A DNA stretch of 64,000 bases from positions 62,001 through 126,000 of the forward strand of contig NZ_POVU01000005.1 of assembly GCF_003261585.1 (NCBI RefSeq), read 5' to 3'. Source of the stretch: Acinetobacter sp. MB5 (GTDB taxonomy: Bacteria; Pseudomonadota; Gammaproteobacteria; Pseudomonadales; Moraxellaceae). The notes below the pieces were generated by a model. It saw only the letters and a list, made by a program, of their open reading frames with translations, was not told the origin of the DNA and ran no database searches. Positions 1 through 7,302 of this stretch are shown piece after piece. Made by a program: the position numbers and the translations under genes. Each line of letters starts with the position of its first letter. Positions within the stretch are counted from its first letter, which is position 1.

Positions 1-900
1 GCTACCCAAGTACAGACAGAAGTAACACCTCCAATCGAAGGCGAAGGCAATACGCAGAATGCTGGAACACAGGCACAACAGCAGCCAATTGATGAAAGTC
101 AATTAAATGCTGAAAACGCCGTGGTAATGGCAAAAGATGGGAAACATACCATTCCTTTTGAAAAGCTTGTAGAAGCACGTTCACAAGGTCAGGAGTGGAA
201 GCAAAAGTTTGATGAGGCGCAGCAACAATTAGCGCATCTTCGAGCTGAAGCACAGCAACGTCAAGAAGAAGGTCAAGCAGCAACGCTACAAGATAACCAA
301 GCGAATCTCGCTCAGCAAGCGATTGATCAGGGTGTAGATCCTGCAATCTTTGGTGATTTCAGTGAGAAGGACTTGGCAGCAGGTATTCAAAAGCTTGTTG
401 ATGATCGTGTAGCGCAAATGGTTGACCAACGTGTGAATGCAGCACTATCACCGATGCACCAACAGCAGCAGATCAGTGCAGAGCAAGCACACTTTAATGA
501 AATCTTTACGGCGCACCCTGATGCTGAATCTATTGTGGAATCACAAGAGTTTGGTAACTGGATTAGCAAGCAACCTAGCTTTGTTCAATCTGCGTATGAG
601 ACGGTTCTTAATCAAGGTAATGCGACTCAGGTCGTAGAACTTTTAGGATTGTACAAGTCTGAAACCCAATCAACTCAAGCTGCCCAGCCAAATAATGATG
701 CGGTCATGGCAGCAGCGCAACAAGCTGTAAAAAAAGCTCAAACACCAGTACCACACAGCCTTACTGATTTGCCAGCAGGTTCACCAGCAGGCGTTTCTCG
801 TGATGAGCGCGTGGCAGCAATGTCACCAGCGCAAATGCTCGAAGAAATGAGTAGTTGGTCTCCTGAACAGGTTGAAGAATTTATGAATCGCCGTGTGTAA
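1..900 (+). CDS. Putative phage scaffold / capsid assembly protein (5' partial)
   Basis: The frame is open from base 1, so the gene starts outside the window; an internal start at 121 would discard in-frame upstream coding sequence. The visible 299 residues are rich in Gln, Glu and Ala. A predicted coiled-coil stretch (about residues 50-100 of the visible part) is followed by a helical, acidic C-terminus. A long charged coiled-coil protein immediately upstream of the major capsid gene is the usual position and composition of a scaffold protein. No catalytic motif is seen. The scaffold role is inferred from position and composition and not from a recognised domain; a minor head protein is the alternative. 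The stop is 26 bases before the capsid start. Confidence 0.6.
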   Translation, partial: ATQVQTEVTPPIEGEGNTQNAGTQAQQQPIDESQLNAENAVVMAKDGKHTIPFEKLVEARSQGQEWKQKFDEAQQQLAHLRAEAQQRQEEGQAATLQDNQANLAQQAIDQGVDPAIFGDFSEKDLAAGIQKLVDDRVAQMVDQRVNAALSPMHQQQQISAEQAHFNEIFTAHPDAESIVESQEFGNWISKQPSFVQSAYETVLNQGNATQVVELLGLYKSETQSTQAAQPNNDAVMAAAQQAVKKAQTPVPHSLTDLPAGSPAGVSRDERVAAMSPAQMLEEMSSWSPEQVEEFMNRRV

Positions 901-926
901 AACAAACGTGTAGAGAGTAATTAAAC

Positions 927-2213
927 ATGACAAAAACGAATTCCAGTTACGGCGATAAGACCAATATGGTGACACAGGCCGTTGGCCTGTTCGCAACCAA
1001 CATGCAGCGTAATAGCACCTTAAACCGCTTGGCAGGAAAAATGCCAAAAGGTGAAGCTGGTGCTGAAAATACACTGCGTAAGCAAACCAGCTCAGACATG
1101 CCGATTGTCCGTGTGCAGGATCTTGGGAAAGGTAAGGGTGATGAAGTCACTTTCCACTTACTGAACCCTGTAGGCGCGTATCCGATTATGGGCAGTGCCT
1201 ATGCTGAAGGTCGTGGTGTGGGTATGTCTTTGAATGAAGACCGCTTACGTGTTAATCAGGCACGTTTCCCTGTGGACTTGGGTAACGTCATGTCACAGAT
1301 TCGTAGCCCTGCGGATCTGCGTAAGCTTGGCCGTCCCGTTGCACAGAACTTGATGGATCGCTACATGGATCAATCTTCACTTGTGCATATGTGTGGTGCA
1401 CGTGGTTTTCACGACAATATTGAATGGGTTGTTCCTGTTGATTCCCATAAAGATTTCAATGAGATCATGATTAACCGCGTTAAAGCGCCAACCAAAAACC
1501 GCCACTACCTTGTGGATGGTTCAGGTGTACAGCTTTTTACCACTAACTCAGGTGAAGTTGAGCTTTTAACAAGCGAACAATTTACGATGGATGTTGTGGA
1601 TTCAATGAAGTCGGTTATGGATGAAATGCCATTACCACCACCAATTTGTAAGTTTGAAGGTGATGCAGCAGCCGAAGATAGCCCAATCCGCGTGTGGCTA
1701 GTTTCTCCAGCGCAATATAACAGATTTGCAGCGCAACCAGGTTTCCGTTCATTCCAGTCTGCATCACTTGCACGAGCAAGCCAAGCGAAACAACACCCGT
1801 TGTTCTTGGGTGATGTTGGTCTATGGAATGGATTTATTATCCGCAAAATGCCACGTCCAATCCGTTTCTATGCAGGTGACAAAATCCAGTACTGTGCTTC
1901 ATATAACAGCGAAGTCGAATCAAGTGCCGTTGTGCCTGATAGCTTTGGTCAGAAATATGCGATTGATCGTTCTGTCATTCTTGGTGGACAGGCGCTTGCT
2001 CAAGCTTTAGCTGCAAGTGACAAGTCAGGTGTACCGTTCTTCTGGTCTGAGAAAGAGATGGACCACGGCGACAAATGGGAATTGTTGATTGGTTCAATCA
2101 TGGGTACATCGAAGATCCGCTTTGATGTGAACAATGGGGATAGCAATGAGTTCACTGATTATGGCGTAACTGTTGTGGATACAGCCGTACCTTGTTTGGG
2201 TCGTGGTAAGTAA
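927..2213 (+). CDS. Major capsid protein, Phage_capsid_3/DUF4043-like
   Basis: A 428-residue protein resembling the N4 gp56-type major capsid family (Phage_capsid_3, DUF4043) in length and overall pattern. The N-terminus carries the NxxAGKMPKGEAG-like stretch and the 'RVQDLGKGKGDEVTFHLLNP' region (residues about 55-80) that precedes the beta-rich capsid core. The C-terminal third has the 'WSEKEMDHGDKWELLIGSIM' segment. It forms the shell of the head. It follows the probable scaffold gene by 26 bases and is followed by a strong hairpin terminator, which often helps to set a high capsid dose. The start ATG is preceded by GAGAG-type ribosome-binding sequence. The family assignment is from recognition by eye. 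Confidence 0.8.
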   Translation: MTKTNSSYGDKTNMVTQAVGLFATNMQRNSTLNRLAGKMPKGEAGAENTLRKQTSSDMPIVRVQDLGKGKGDEVTFHLLNPVGAYPIMGSAYAEGRGVGMSLNEDRLRVNQARFPVDLGNVMSQIRSPADLRKLGRPVAQNLMDRYMDQSSLVHMCGARGFHDNIEWVVPVDSHKDFNEIMINRVKAPTKNRHYLVDGSGVQLFTTNSGEVELLTSEQFTMDVVDSMKSVMDEMPLPPPICKFEGDAAAEDSPIRVWLVSPAQYNRFAAQPGFRSFQSASLARASQAKQHPLFLGDVGLWNGFIIRKMPRPIRFYAGDKIQYCASYNSEVESSAVVPDSFGQKYAIDRSVILGGQALAQALAASDKSGVPFFWSEKEMDHGDKWELLIGSIMGTSKIRFDVNNGDSNEFTDYGVTVVDTAVPCLGRGK

Positions 2214-2221
2214 TTCAATTT

Positions 2222-2253
2222 CGTCTAAATCCACAAGGGTTTAGGCGATTTTT
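2222..2253 (+). terminator. Hairpin terminator after the capsid gene
   Basis: Eleven-base arms (2222-2232 and 2237-2247, with two G-T pairs) around an ACAA loop are followed by ATTTTT. It lies just after the capsid stop and probably separates capsid mRNA from downstream genes. Confidence 0.65.
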
Positions 2254-2279
2254 ACAATTTGATGGAAGGAATTTAAAAC

Positions 2280-2756
2280 ATGGCAACGATTAAGCGTACA
2301 GCATCACGTTATGGGCAGTTCGGTGGCTTATCGCCGTATGGCAACTTAACAGTATTAACCTTTTTATTGGCAACCAATGCAACAGGCCAAGTCACTGATT
2401 CAGATGCTACAACAGCACTTGCGAGTGGTGATGTGATTGATCTTGGTGAGTTACCTGAAGGTATGCGTCTCGATGATGCTCAAGCATTCATTACCACGCC
2501 AATGACAGCATCGGTAACAGGTAAGCTCGGCTTCAAATATAGCGATGGTGTCGATGTTGAAGCAGTTCCACAAGATGATGACTACTTTTGGGTAGCCGCA
2601 TCACTGGCAGCAGCAGGGCGCAAACGTGCGGATGGTTCAACACAGGTGACATTACCCAAACCAGCACGTTTGATTTTAACCATTGGTGGTGCAGCAAATG
2701 CTCAAGCCAGTGACATCAAGTTCACCGTAACAGGTGAATTGACTGGTCCAAAATAA
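2280..2756 (+). CDS. Small phage structural protein, possible head decoration
   Basis: A 158-residue protein of unrecognised family with start ATG after GGAAGGAAT. It is Ala/Thr/Gly-rich with alternating hydrophobic strands and no signal peptide or membrane segment. The position between the major capsid protein and the adaptor region, plus an individual terminator on each side, suggests a highly expressed virion component such as a decoration or cement protein. That role is inferred from synteny only. Ordinary codon use and a good ribosome-binding site support it as a real gene. Confidence 0.7.
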   Translation: MATIKRTASRYGQFGGLSPYGNLTVLTFLLATNATGQVTDSDATTALASGDVIDLGELPEGMRLDDAQAFITTPMTASVTGKLGFKYSDGVDVEAVPQDDDYFWVAASLAAAGRKRADGSTQVTLPKPARLILTIGGAANAQASDIKFTVTGELTGPK

Positions 2757-2767
2757 TTGATGGTCTT

Positions 2768-2807
2768 GGTGATGTAGGTTTCAAAGCCGCTTACATCACC
2801 TTTTTTT
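2768..2807 (+). terminator. Hairpin terminator
   Basis: GGTGATGTA (2768-2776) pairs with TACATCACC (2792-2800), followed by seven T residues. It ends the small structural gene transcript. Confidence 0.8.
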
Positions 2808-2831
2808 ATTCAAAATAATAAGGATGAGAAG

Positions 2832-3707
2832 ATGAAAACTCTAGCGATTGCAATGATTTGCCACGGAATTAATGCGGCTTATTGCCAGTCTTTAGGCGAT
2901 ACCAGTCAACCAGCATGGGACGATGCACCAGACTGGCAGAAACAAAGCATTATTGCAGGTGTAGAAATGCACATTGCCAATCCTGACGCAACACCAGAGC
3001 AAAGCCACGAAGCTTGGTATAAGCAAAAAGAAGCTGAAGGTTGGGCATATGGCGAAGTGAAAGACGTTGAAAAGAAACTACATCCATGTTTCTTACCTTA
3101 TGACGAATTACCACAAGCGCAAAAAGCCAAAGATTACTTGTTCCGCTCTACAGTACATCTTGTTAAGAATCTGCCTGACTCCGAAGATTACCTGGCATTA
3201 AGTGCGGAAGTGATCAGCTTACGTCAGAAGGCAGTAGATCAGAAGAATACTGCGATTGTTACAGCAGCAACGGCGACAACCACCATAGCGAGTGGGGTTG
3301 CTATTCAATACGTTGGTAACAAGTCACTGTTTAAAGATCATCTTTACAACTCAGCATTGACCTTCACCACAGGGCAGGTGCGTAACGTAACCAGTGATTT
3401 AGCAACCAAGTTATTGAAGCATCCTGAGTTTAAGCTTTATGTGGCTGAAAGTGATGACTCTACCGAGTCAGAACAGGCTGTTGATGATACAGCGGCAGTC
3501 CTTGCCAATGCTCAACTTGAGCAAGAAAAGAAAGACCAGGAACAAACCGCCGTCCTTGATGAAATTGATGTCGTCAATCAAATGACCAAAGATGCTTTGA
3601 TTGAATATGCCTACAACAAGTATCAGCAAAAACTCAATAAGCAAAATAGCGTTGCAACTTTACGCACACAGGTTGCTGAGTTTGTTCATCAATTTGGGGT
3701 GGTGTAA
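2832..3707 (+). CDS. Phage protein with RyR domain and C-terminal HeH/SAP-like motif
   Basis: A 291-residue protein. Residues about 10-115 match the ryanodine-receptor repeat (RyR, PF02026) pattern: HEAWYKQKEAEGWAYG, then EKKLHP, then LPYDELP and KAKDYLF. The last 45 residues (MTKDALIEYAYNKYQ onward) look like the helix-extension-helix (HeH/SAP-like) motif common at the end of phage proteins. An acidic linker separates the two. RyR domains occur in many phage and bacterial proteins and have been proposed to bind small ligands, possibly nucleotide derived; the role here is unknown. The stop overlaps the next start (TAATG), indicating translational coupling to the adaptor gene. The start ATG follows AAGGATGAG. 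Confidence 0.75.
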   Translation: MKTLAIAMICHGINAAYCQSLGDTSQPAWDDAPDWQKQSIIAGVEMHIANPDATPEQSHEAWYKQKEAEGWAYGEVKDVEKKLHPCFLPYDELPQAQKAKDYLFRSTVHLVKNLPDSEDYLALSAEVISLRQKAVDQKNTAIVTAATATTTIASGVAIQYVGNKSLFKDHLYNSALTFTTGQVRNVTSDLATKLLKHPEFKLYVAESDDSTESEQAVDDTAAVLANAQLEQEKKDQEQTAVLDEIDVVNQMTKDALIEYAYNKYQQKLNKQNSVATLRTQVAEFVHQFGVV

Positions 3708-4381
3708 TGCAACTGGAGGATCTGATTCGCCGTTTCCGTGTTCAAGCCAATGACAAGGTTGAACCTTATTTCAATGAGGATGAGGACGTAATCGCGTGGC
3801 TGAACGATGCTGTAAGTGAGGCGTGTATCCGTGGGCGTTTGCTGCATGAAAGCCGAGATGATGCGGTATGCAAGATTGCTGTCATAGCAGGGGCTTCACA
3901 CTATCCATTGCATCCGTCTCTTTATGAGCTAAGCCGTATTTGGTTTAAACCTGCGGATGGCTCAAGAGGTAATTCACTTTCACTGACATCGGTAGAAACA
4001 CTCGATCATCTACATGGTCGTGAAAACTGGACAGAATTAACAGATTCTCCATGCTTGGCTATTCAGGATGACACAGCGATTCGTCTAGTGCCATGCCCGA
4101 ATATTGATGGTGAGTTGCAACTGGAAGGCTATCGTGTGCCATTGGTGGACATGAAGGATGATACCGATGAGCCTGAGATTAACAGCTTACATCATGTGCA
4201 TCTAATCCAGTGGGCTTTAGCTCAGGCATTTAGCGTACCCGATGCTGAGTTTTTTGATGCGAATCGGGCGGCAATGGCTGAACAGGCATTTACGGAATAC
4301 TTTGGTCAACGTCCAGATAGCGATCTACGCCGTATTACACGCGAAGATGTGCCTCATCACGTTATCCCATTTATGCCTTAA
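3707..4381 (+). CDS. Phage head-tail adaptor-like protein (DUF6682-like)
   Basis: A 224-residue protein whose N-terminus (LEDLIRRFRVQANDK... then VIAWLNDAVSEACIRGR) has the amphipathic helices of phage adaptor/connector proteins annotated as DUF6682. These sit below the portal and form part of the head-tail connector. The ATG overlaps the stop of the RyR-domain gene by one base. The protein is soluble and acidic, without signal sequence. The family call rests on pattern recognition and on its location between capsid and tail genes. Confidence 0.65.
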   Translation: MQLEDLIRRFRVQANDKVEPYFNEDEDVIAWLNDAVSEACIRGRLLHESRDDAVCKIAVIAGASHYPLHPSLYELSRIWFKPADGSRGNSLSLTSVETLDHLHGRENWTELTDSPCLAIQDDTAIRLVPCPNIDGELQLEGYRVPLVDMKDDTDEPEINSLHHVHLIQWALAQAFSVPDAEFFDANRAAMAEQAFTEYFGQRPDSDLRRITREDVPHHVIPFMP

Positions 4382-4421
4382 TTCATTAATTTTTAAATAT
4401 TCTTTTTTGTCGAGGTAACAC

Positions 4422-5456
4422 ATGAGTGGAACTGTTAAAGGCAGTATTGTCGATCCTGATAGCAACGTCATGGCAAACTGCCAGTTATTTATGTATCGGC
4501 GAACCGATGGGGCGTTACTAGGAAGTGCTGTGAGTGATCAGAATGGTGCTTATGAACTCACACATACGGCAGAGGATGGTGAAAAGGTATTTGTAGTTTG
4601 CCTTGATAACGATGATTCACCAGATTTTGAAGGGCTTGTTCATGATCGAGTAACGATTAAGAGTAGTTCTGATGAGTCGACTGATCCTGGTGAATCGACA
4701 GATCCAGAGGTTACTTACCCTGAATCAGCAATGGTTCTACGATCTTCGAATCAGGTTGGTGAAGTAACTCTTTCGCTAAATAAAGGCACACATCAAATTG
4801 ATTGGGGCGATGGAACTATAGATAGTGATGTTAATGGTGACATTACCCACACCTATACCACTTTAGCCAAGTACGACATTATTGTTGAGAAAACCTCAAA
4901 TGAAGGTGGTACGAATGACAACAATACCATGGTGATGACGACTGCCATGGGTATTCAAGAAGTGGTGCAATGGTATAACCAAGGTTATGAGGTGCTTGGT
5001 TTTAATCTTAGCTCACAAACTCTGCAAGATACATTGGTCAAAGTACCGACAACTGCACCACTTGTATTCAATACACAATCTCAGATGTTTATGCGTTGTT
5101 CAGTATTCAATGACGCAAACATCATTAATTGGGATATGTCGCAATATACTGACATGAGCCTCATGTTCTTTGAATGTCATGCCTTTAACCAACCGATTGG
5201 AACATGGGACTTCAGTAATAAGGAAAATCTAGCATCGATGTTCTACAACTGTAGTAGCTTCAATCAAGATCTTGGCATGATTAATGTATCGAACGTGGCA
5301 AATATGGGTTCTATGTTCTATGGCGCTACGCTGTTTGATCAGGACTTGAGTAAGTGGTGTGTTACCAATATCACCGAAGAACCAGGATCTTTCCGTTATG
5401 GTTCTGCATTGACTGATGAGCATTGTCCAGTTTGGGGAACTTGTCCAAATGGATAA
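4422..5456 (+). CDS. BspA-like (DUF285) leucine-rich-repeat virion protein
   Basis: A 344-residue modular protein. Residues 1-85 form an Ig/carboxypeptidase-regulatory-like beta domain (GSIVDPDSNVMANC, then GAYELTHTA). A Ser/Asp/Glu linker (about 86-105) follows, then a PKD-like segment (IDWGDGTIDSD, then HTYTTLAKYDI, about 125-150). The C-terminal half has DUF285/BspA-type repeats: four units built on 'MF..C..FN.....WD.S', about 24 residues apart (residues about 225-325). Such repeats are known in bacterial surface adhesins. There is no signal peptide, and the gene lies between connector and tail genes, so a virion receptor-binding or capsid-decorating role is inferred. The C-terminus has several Cys residues. 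Confidence 0.75.
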   Translation: MSGTVKGSIVDPDSNVMANCQLFMYRRTDGALLGSAVSDQNGAYELTHTAEDGEKVFVVCLDNDDSPDFEGLVHDRVTIKSSSDESTDPGESTDPEVTYPESAMVLRSSNQVGEVTLSLNKGTHQIDWGDGTIDSDVNGDITHTYTTLAKYDIIVEKTSNEGGTNDNNTMVMTTAMGIQEVVQWYNQGYEVLGFNLSSQTLQDTLVKVPTTAPLVFNTQSQMFMRCSVFNDANIINWDMSQYTDMSLMFFECHAFNQPIGTWDFSNKENLASMFYNCSSFNQDLGMINVSNVANMGSMFYGATLFDQDLSKWCVTNITEEPGSFRYGSALTDEHCPVWGTCPNG

Positions 5457-5475
5457 TAAGTAAAGGAGCGTTTTG

Positions 5476-6687
5476 ATGGCGGAGAAATTGTTTCCACTGG
5501 CTGGTATGAACAATGTTCAGGACGATGATGCTTTAAAGCGTGGCGGTGATGCACCTGCATTGTTTGTGCGTGATGCCCTGAATGTTGATATCTCAGCAAC
5601 AGGCAAATTGCACTTACGCAAAGGTGGAAAGCTTGTCACGCCGTTAAAATTTGAGTCTTTATGGCAAAGTCCATTACATCAAGATGTATTCGCTATTGTT
5701 GAGGGGGAGCTGGTTAAGGTGAACCCTCAGACATGGACTTTTGAGAATTTGGCCTACGTTGGTCAGAATGTTCGGTTTGAAGTGATCAATAACCTGGTCT
5801 ATATCAACGGCTCAAGAGGTTTATTTTCTTATAATGGCTTTGCTGTCAGCCCTTTAACCATTGATACGCCAGCTTCGCCATTATTGCAGCAAGACGGCGG
5901 CAATGGTACGCTCAAAACAGGTCAATACGGTGTCGCTATCTCATGGCTTCGTAATGGTGTTGAGTCAGCAGTATCGGCAATGACTCATATCGAATTATCT
6001 GGCCAGAGCAATTATGACCAGACTAATGACTTGAGCATCAATGTGACTTTGCCATTTTGCCTTGATGATACCGTAACAGACGTTGCAATCTATGTGACAC
6101 AACGCAATGGCGGTGAGTTATACAAGTTTGGGACTTATCCAGCATCAACCAACCAAGTCTCTATCCATGAAATTGGGCGATTAGGAAAAATGGCACAGTT
6201 TCAGCACTTGTCACCTATGCCAAGTGGCAAGTTTATGAAGTACTGGAATGGTCGTTTGATTACCGCAGATCGTAATGTAATCAAGTTTTCTGAACCGATG
6301 GCATATCACCTCTACGATGAGCGCCACGGCTATATGATGATGCCGCAGCGGATTACCTTCATCCAGCCTGTCGATGGTGGTATTTGGGTCGGGCAAACGG
6401 ATCACGTTGTCTTTCTGACAGGATCTCAACCAAAGGATATGACCTATACCCGAAAATCAACTCAAGCACCGATTTACGATAGCTGTATGTTGGTGGATGC
6501 GGATTTGGTCGGGGATGATGTTTCCCAAAACTCAAATGCAGCTTTATGGCTGGCAGAGAATGGCTATGTATTAGGCACAGCAACAGGGCAATTGATTCAA
6601 TATCAAACTGGCAAGCTTCAGGGAATTACCGCAAATTCGAGTAGGTCTGTAAGGCTAGGGCGAAGAATCATAACCACAGTAACCTAA
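5476..6687 (+). CDS. Putative phage stabilisation / tail protein
   Basis: A 403-residue, beta-rich protein. The ATG at 5476 (after TAAAGGAG) is preferred over the in-frame TTG just before it. The opening 'PLAGMNNVQDDDALKRGG' with the following DxLNVDIxxTGKLHLRKGGK pattern resembles podoviral packaged-DNA stabilisation or tail-hub proteins that fold as beta-propellers. No enzymatic motif is seen. The gene sits where P22-like phages encode head-completion or stabilisation proteins. The assignment is tentative. The stop codon lies in one arm of a hairpin whose other arm holds the ribosome-binding site of the next gene. Confidence 0.55.
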   Translation: MAEKLFPLAGMNNVQDDDALKRGGDAPALFVRDALNVDISATGKLHLRKGGKLVTPLKFESLWQSPLHQDVFAIVEGELVKVNPQTWTFENLAYVGQNVRFEVINNLVYINGSRGLFSYNGFAVSPLTIDTPASPLLQQDGGNGTLKTGQYGVAISWLRNGVESAVSAMTHIELSGQSNYDQTNDLSINVTLPFCLDDTVTDVAIYVTQRNGGELYKFGTYPASTNQVSIHEIGRLGKMAQFQHLSPMPSGKFMKYWNGRLITADRNVIKFSEPMAYHLYDERHGYMMMPQRITFIQPVDGGIWVGQTDHVVFLTGSQPKDMTYTRKSTQAPIYDSCMLVDADLVGDDVSQNSNAALWLAENGYVLGTATGQLIQYQTGKLQGITANSSRSVRLGRRIITTVT

Positions 6688-6713
6688 GGGCAATTTTATT
6701 GCTTACTTAGGTT
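6681..6713 (+). promoter_or_regulatory. Hairpin that can mask the ribosome-binding site of the next gene
   Basis: AACCTAAG (6681-6688), containing the upstream stop codon, pairs perfectly with CTTAGGTT (6706-6713), which holds the only AGG before the ATG at 6720. Ribosomes reaching the upstream stop would melt the stem, so translational coupling is likely. This is inferred from the sequence. Confidence 0.45.
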
Positions 6714-6719
6714 GCAAAC

Positions 6720-7298
6720 ATGAACAACGCACTACGCAAAGAACTTCAACGCTCTCTTGATCGAGAACAATACGATATCACCGAAGATGGCCTGTATTTC
6801 CCACGTCAAGGGGTAATCGCCAAGGGTAAATACTACGACCGCATCAATGATGGTGAATGGTCGTGTACTGATAACCTTGTGGTTTCTGAAGGTCTAACCC
6901 ATATGCTGAGTGTTGCGTTAGGCAGCACCGCAAAACCAGCAGGGTATTACTTGGCGCTATTCAGTGGTGCAACAGCACCAGCAGCCAATTGGACGGCCGC
7001 AACTTTTCCTTCAGTAGCACAAGAAATCACGAGTTTAACCGAAGGCTATGCCGATGCTACTCGTCCAGTATGGACACCAGGCGCAGCTGCAAATGGTTCA
7101 ATTAGCAATTCAGTAGCAGCATCGTTAACCATTACAACAGCAACAACTTTAAACGTCACAGGGCTGGCACTGCTCACCAATAGCACCCGTGGTGGAACAA
7201 GTGGGGTGCTCGTATCTGCAACTAAGTTTGCATCTGCTCGCTCATTCCAAAATGGCGATGTCTACCAGATCGGTTACGAGTTAGATCTCTCGGCTTAA
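6720..7298 (+). CDS. Phage structural protein of unknown function
   Basis: A 192-residue protein with a charged N-terminus (NNALRKELQRSLDREQYDI) and an Ala/Thr/Ser-rich beta-type C-terminus. The middle 'GLTHMLSVALGSTAKPAGYYLALFSG' pattern is common in small phage tail proteins. No signal peptide, membrane segment or catalytic motif is visible. It is probably translated by coupling to the upstream gene and ends 4 bases before the 1,018-residue gene. It is likely a tail or tail-fibre-associated subunit, by position only. Confidence 0.6.
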   Translation: MNNALRKELQRSLDREQYDITEDGLYFPRQGVIAKGKYYDRINDGEWSCTDNLVVSEGLTHMLSVALGSTAKPAGYYLALFSGATAPAANWTAATFPSVAQEITSLTEGYADATRPVWTPGAAANGSISNSVAASLTITTATTLNVTGLALLTNSTRGGTSGVLVSATKFASARSFQNGDVYQIGYELDLSA

Positions 7299-7302
7299 TG
7301 TT

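Noticed and set aside
1-346. Reverse-strand frame at the left edge
   Set aside because: It is a Leu-rich complement of a Gln-rich scaffold frame that is open on the forward strand from base 1.
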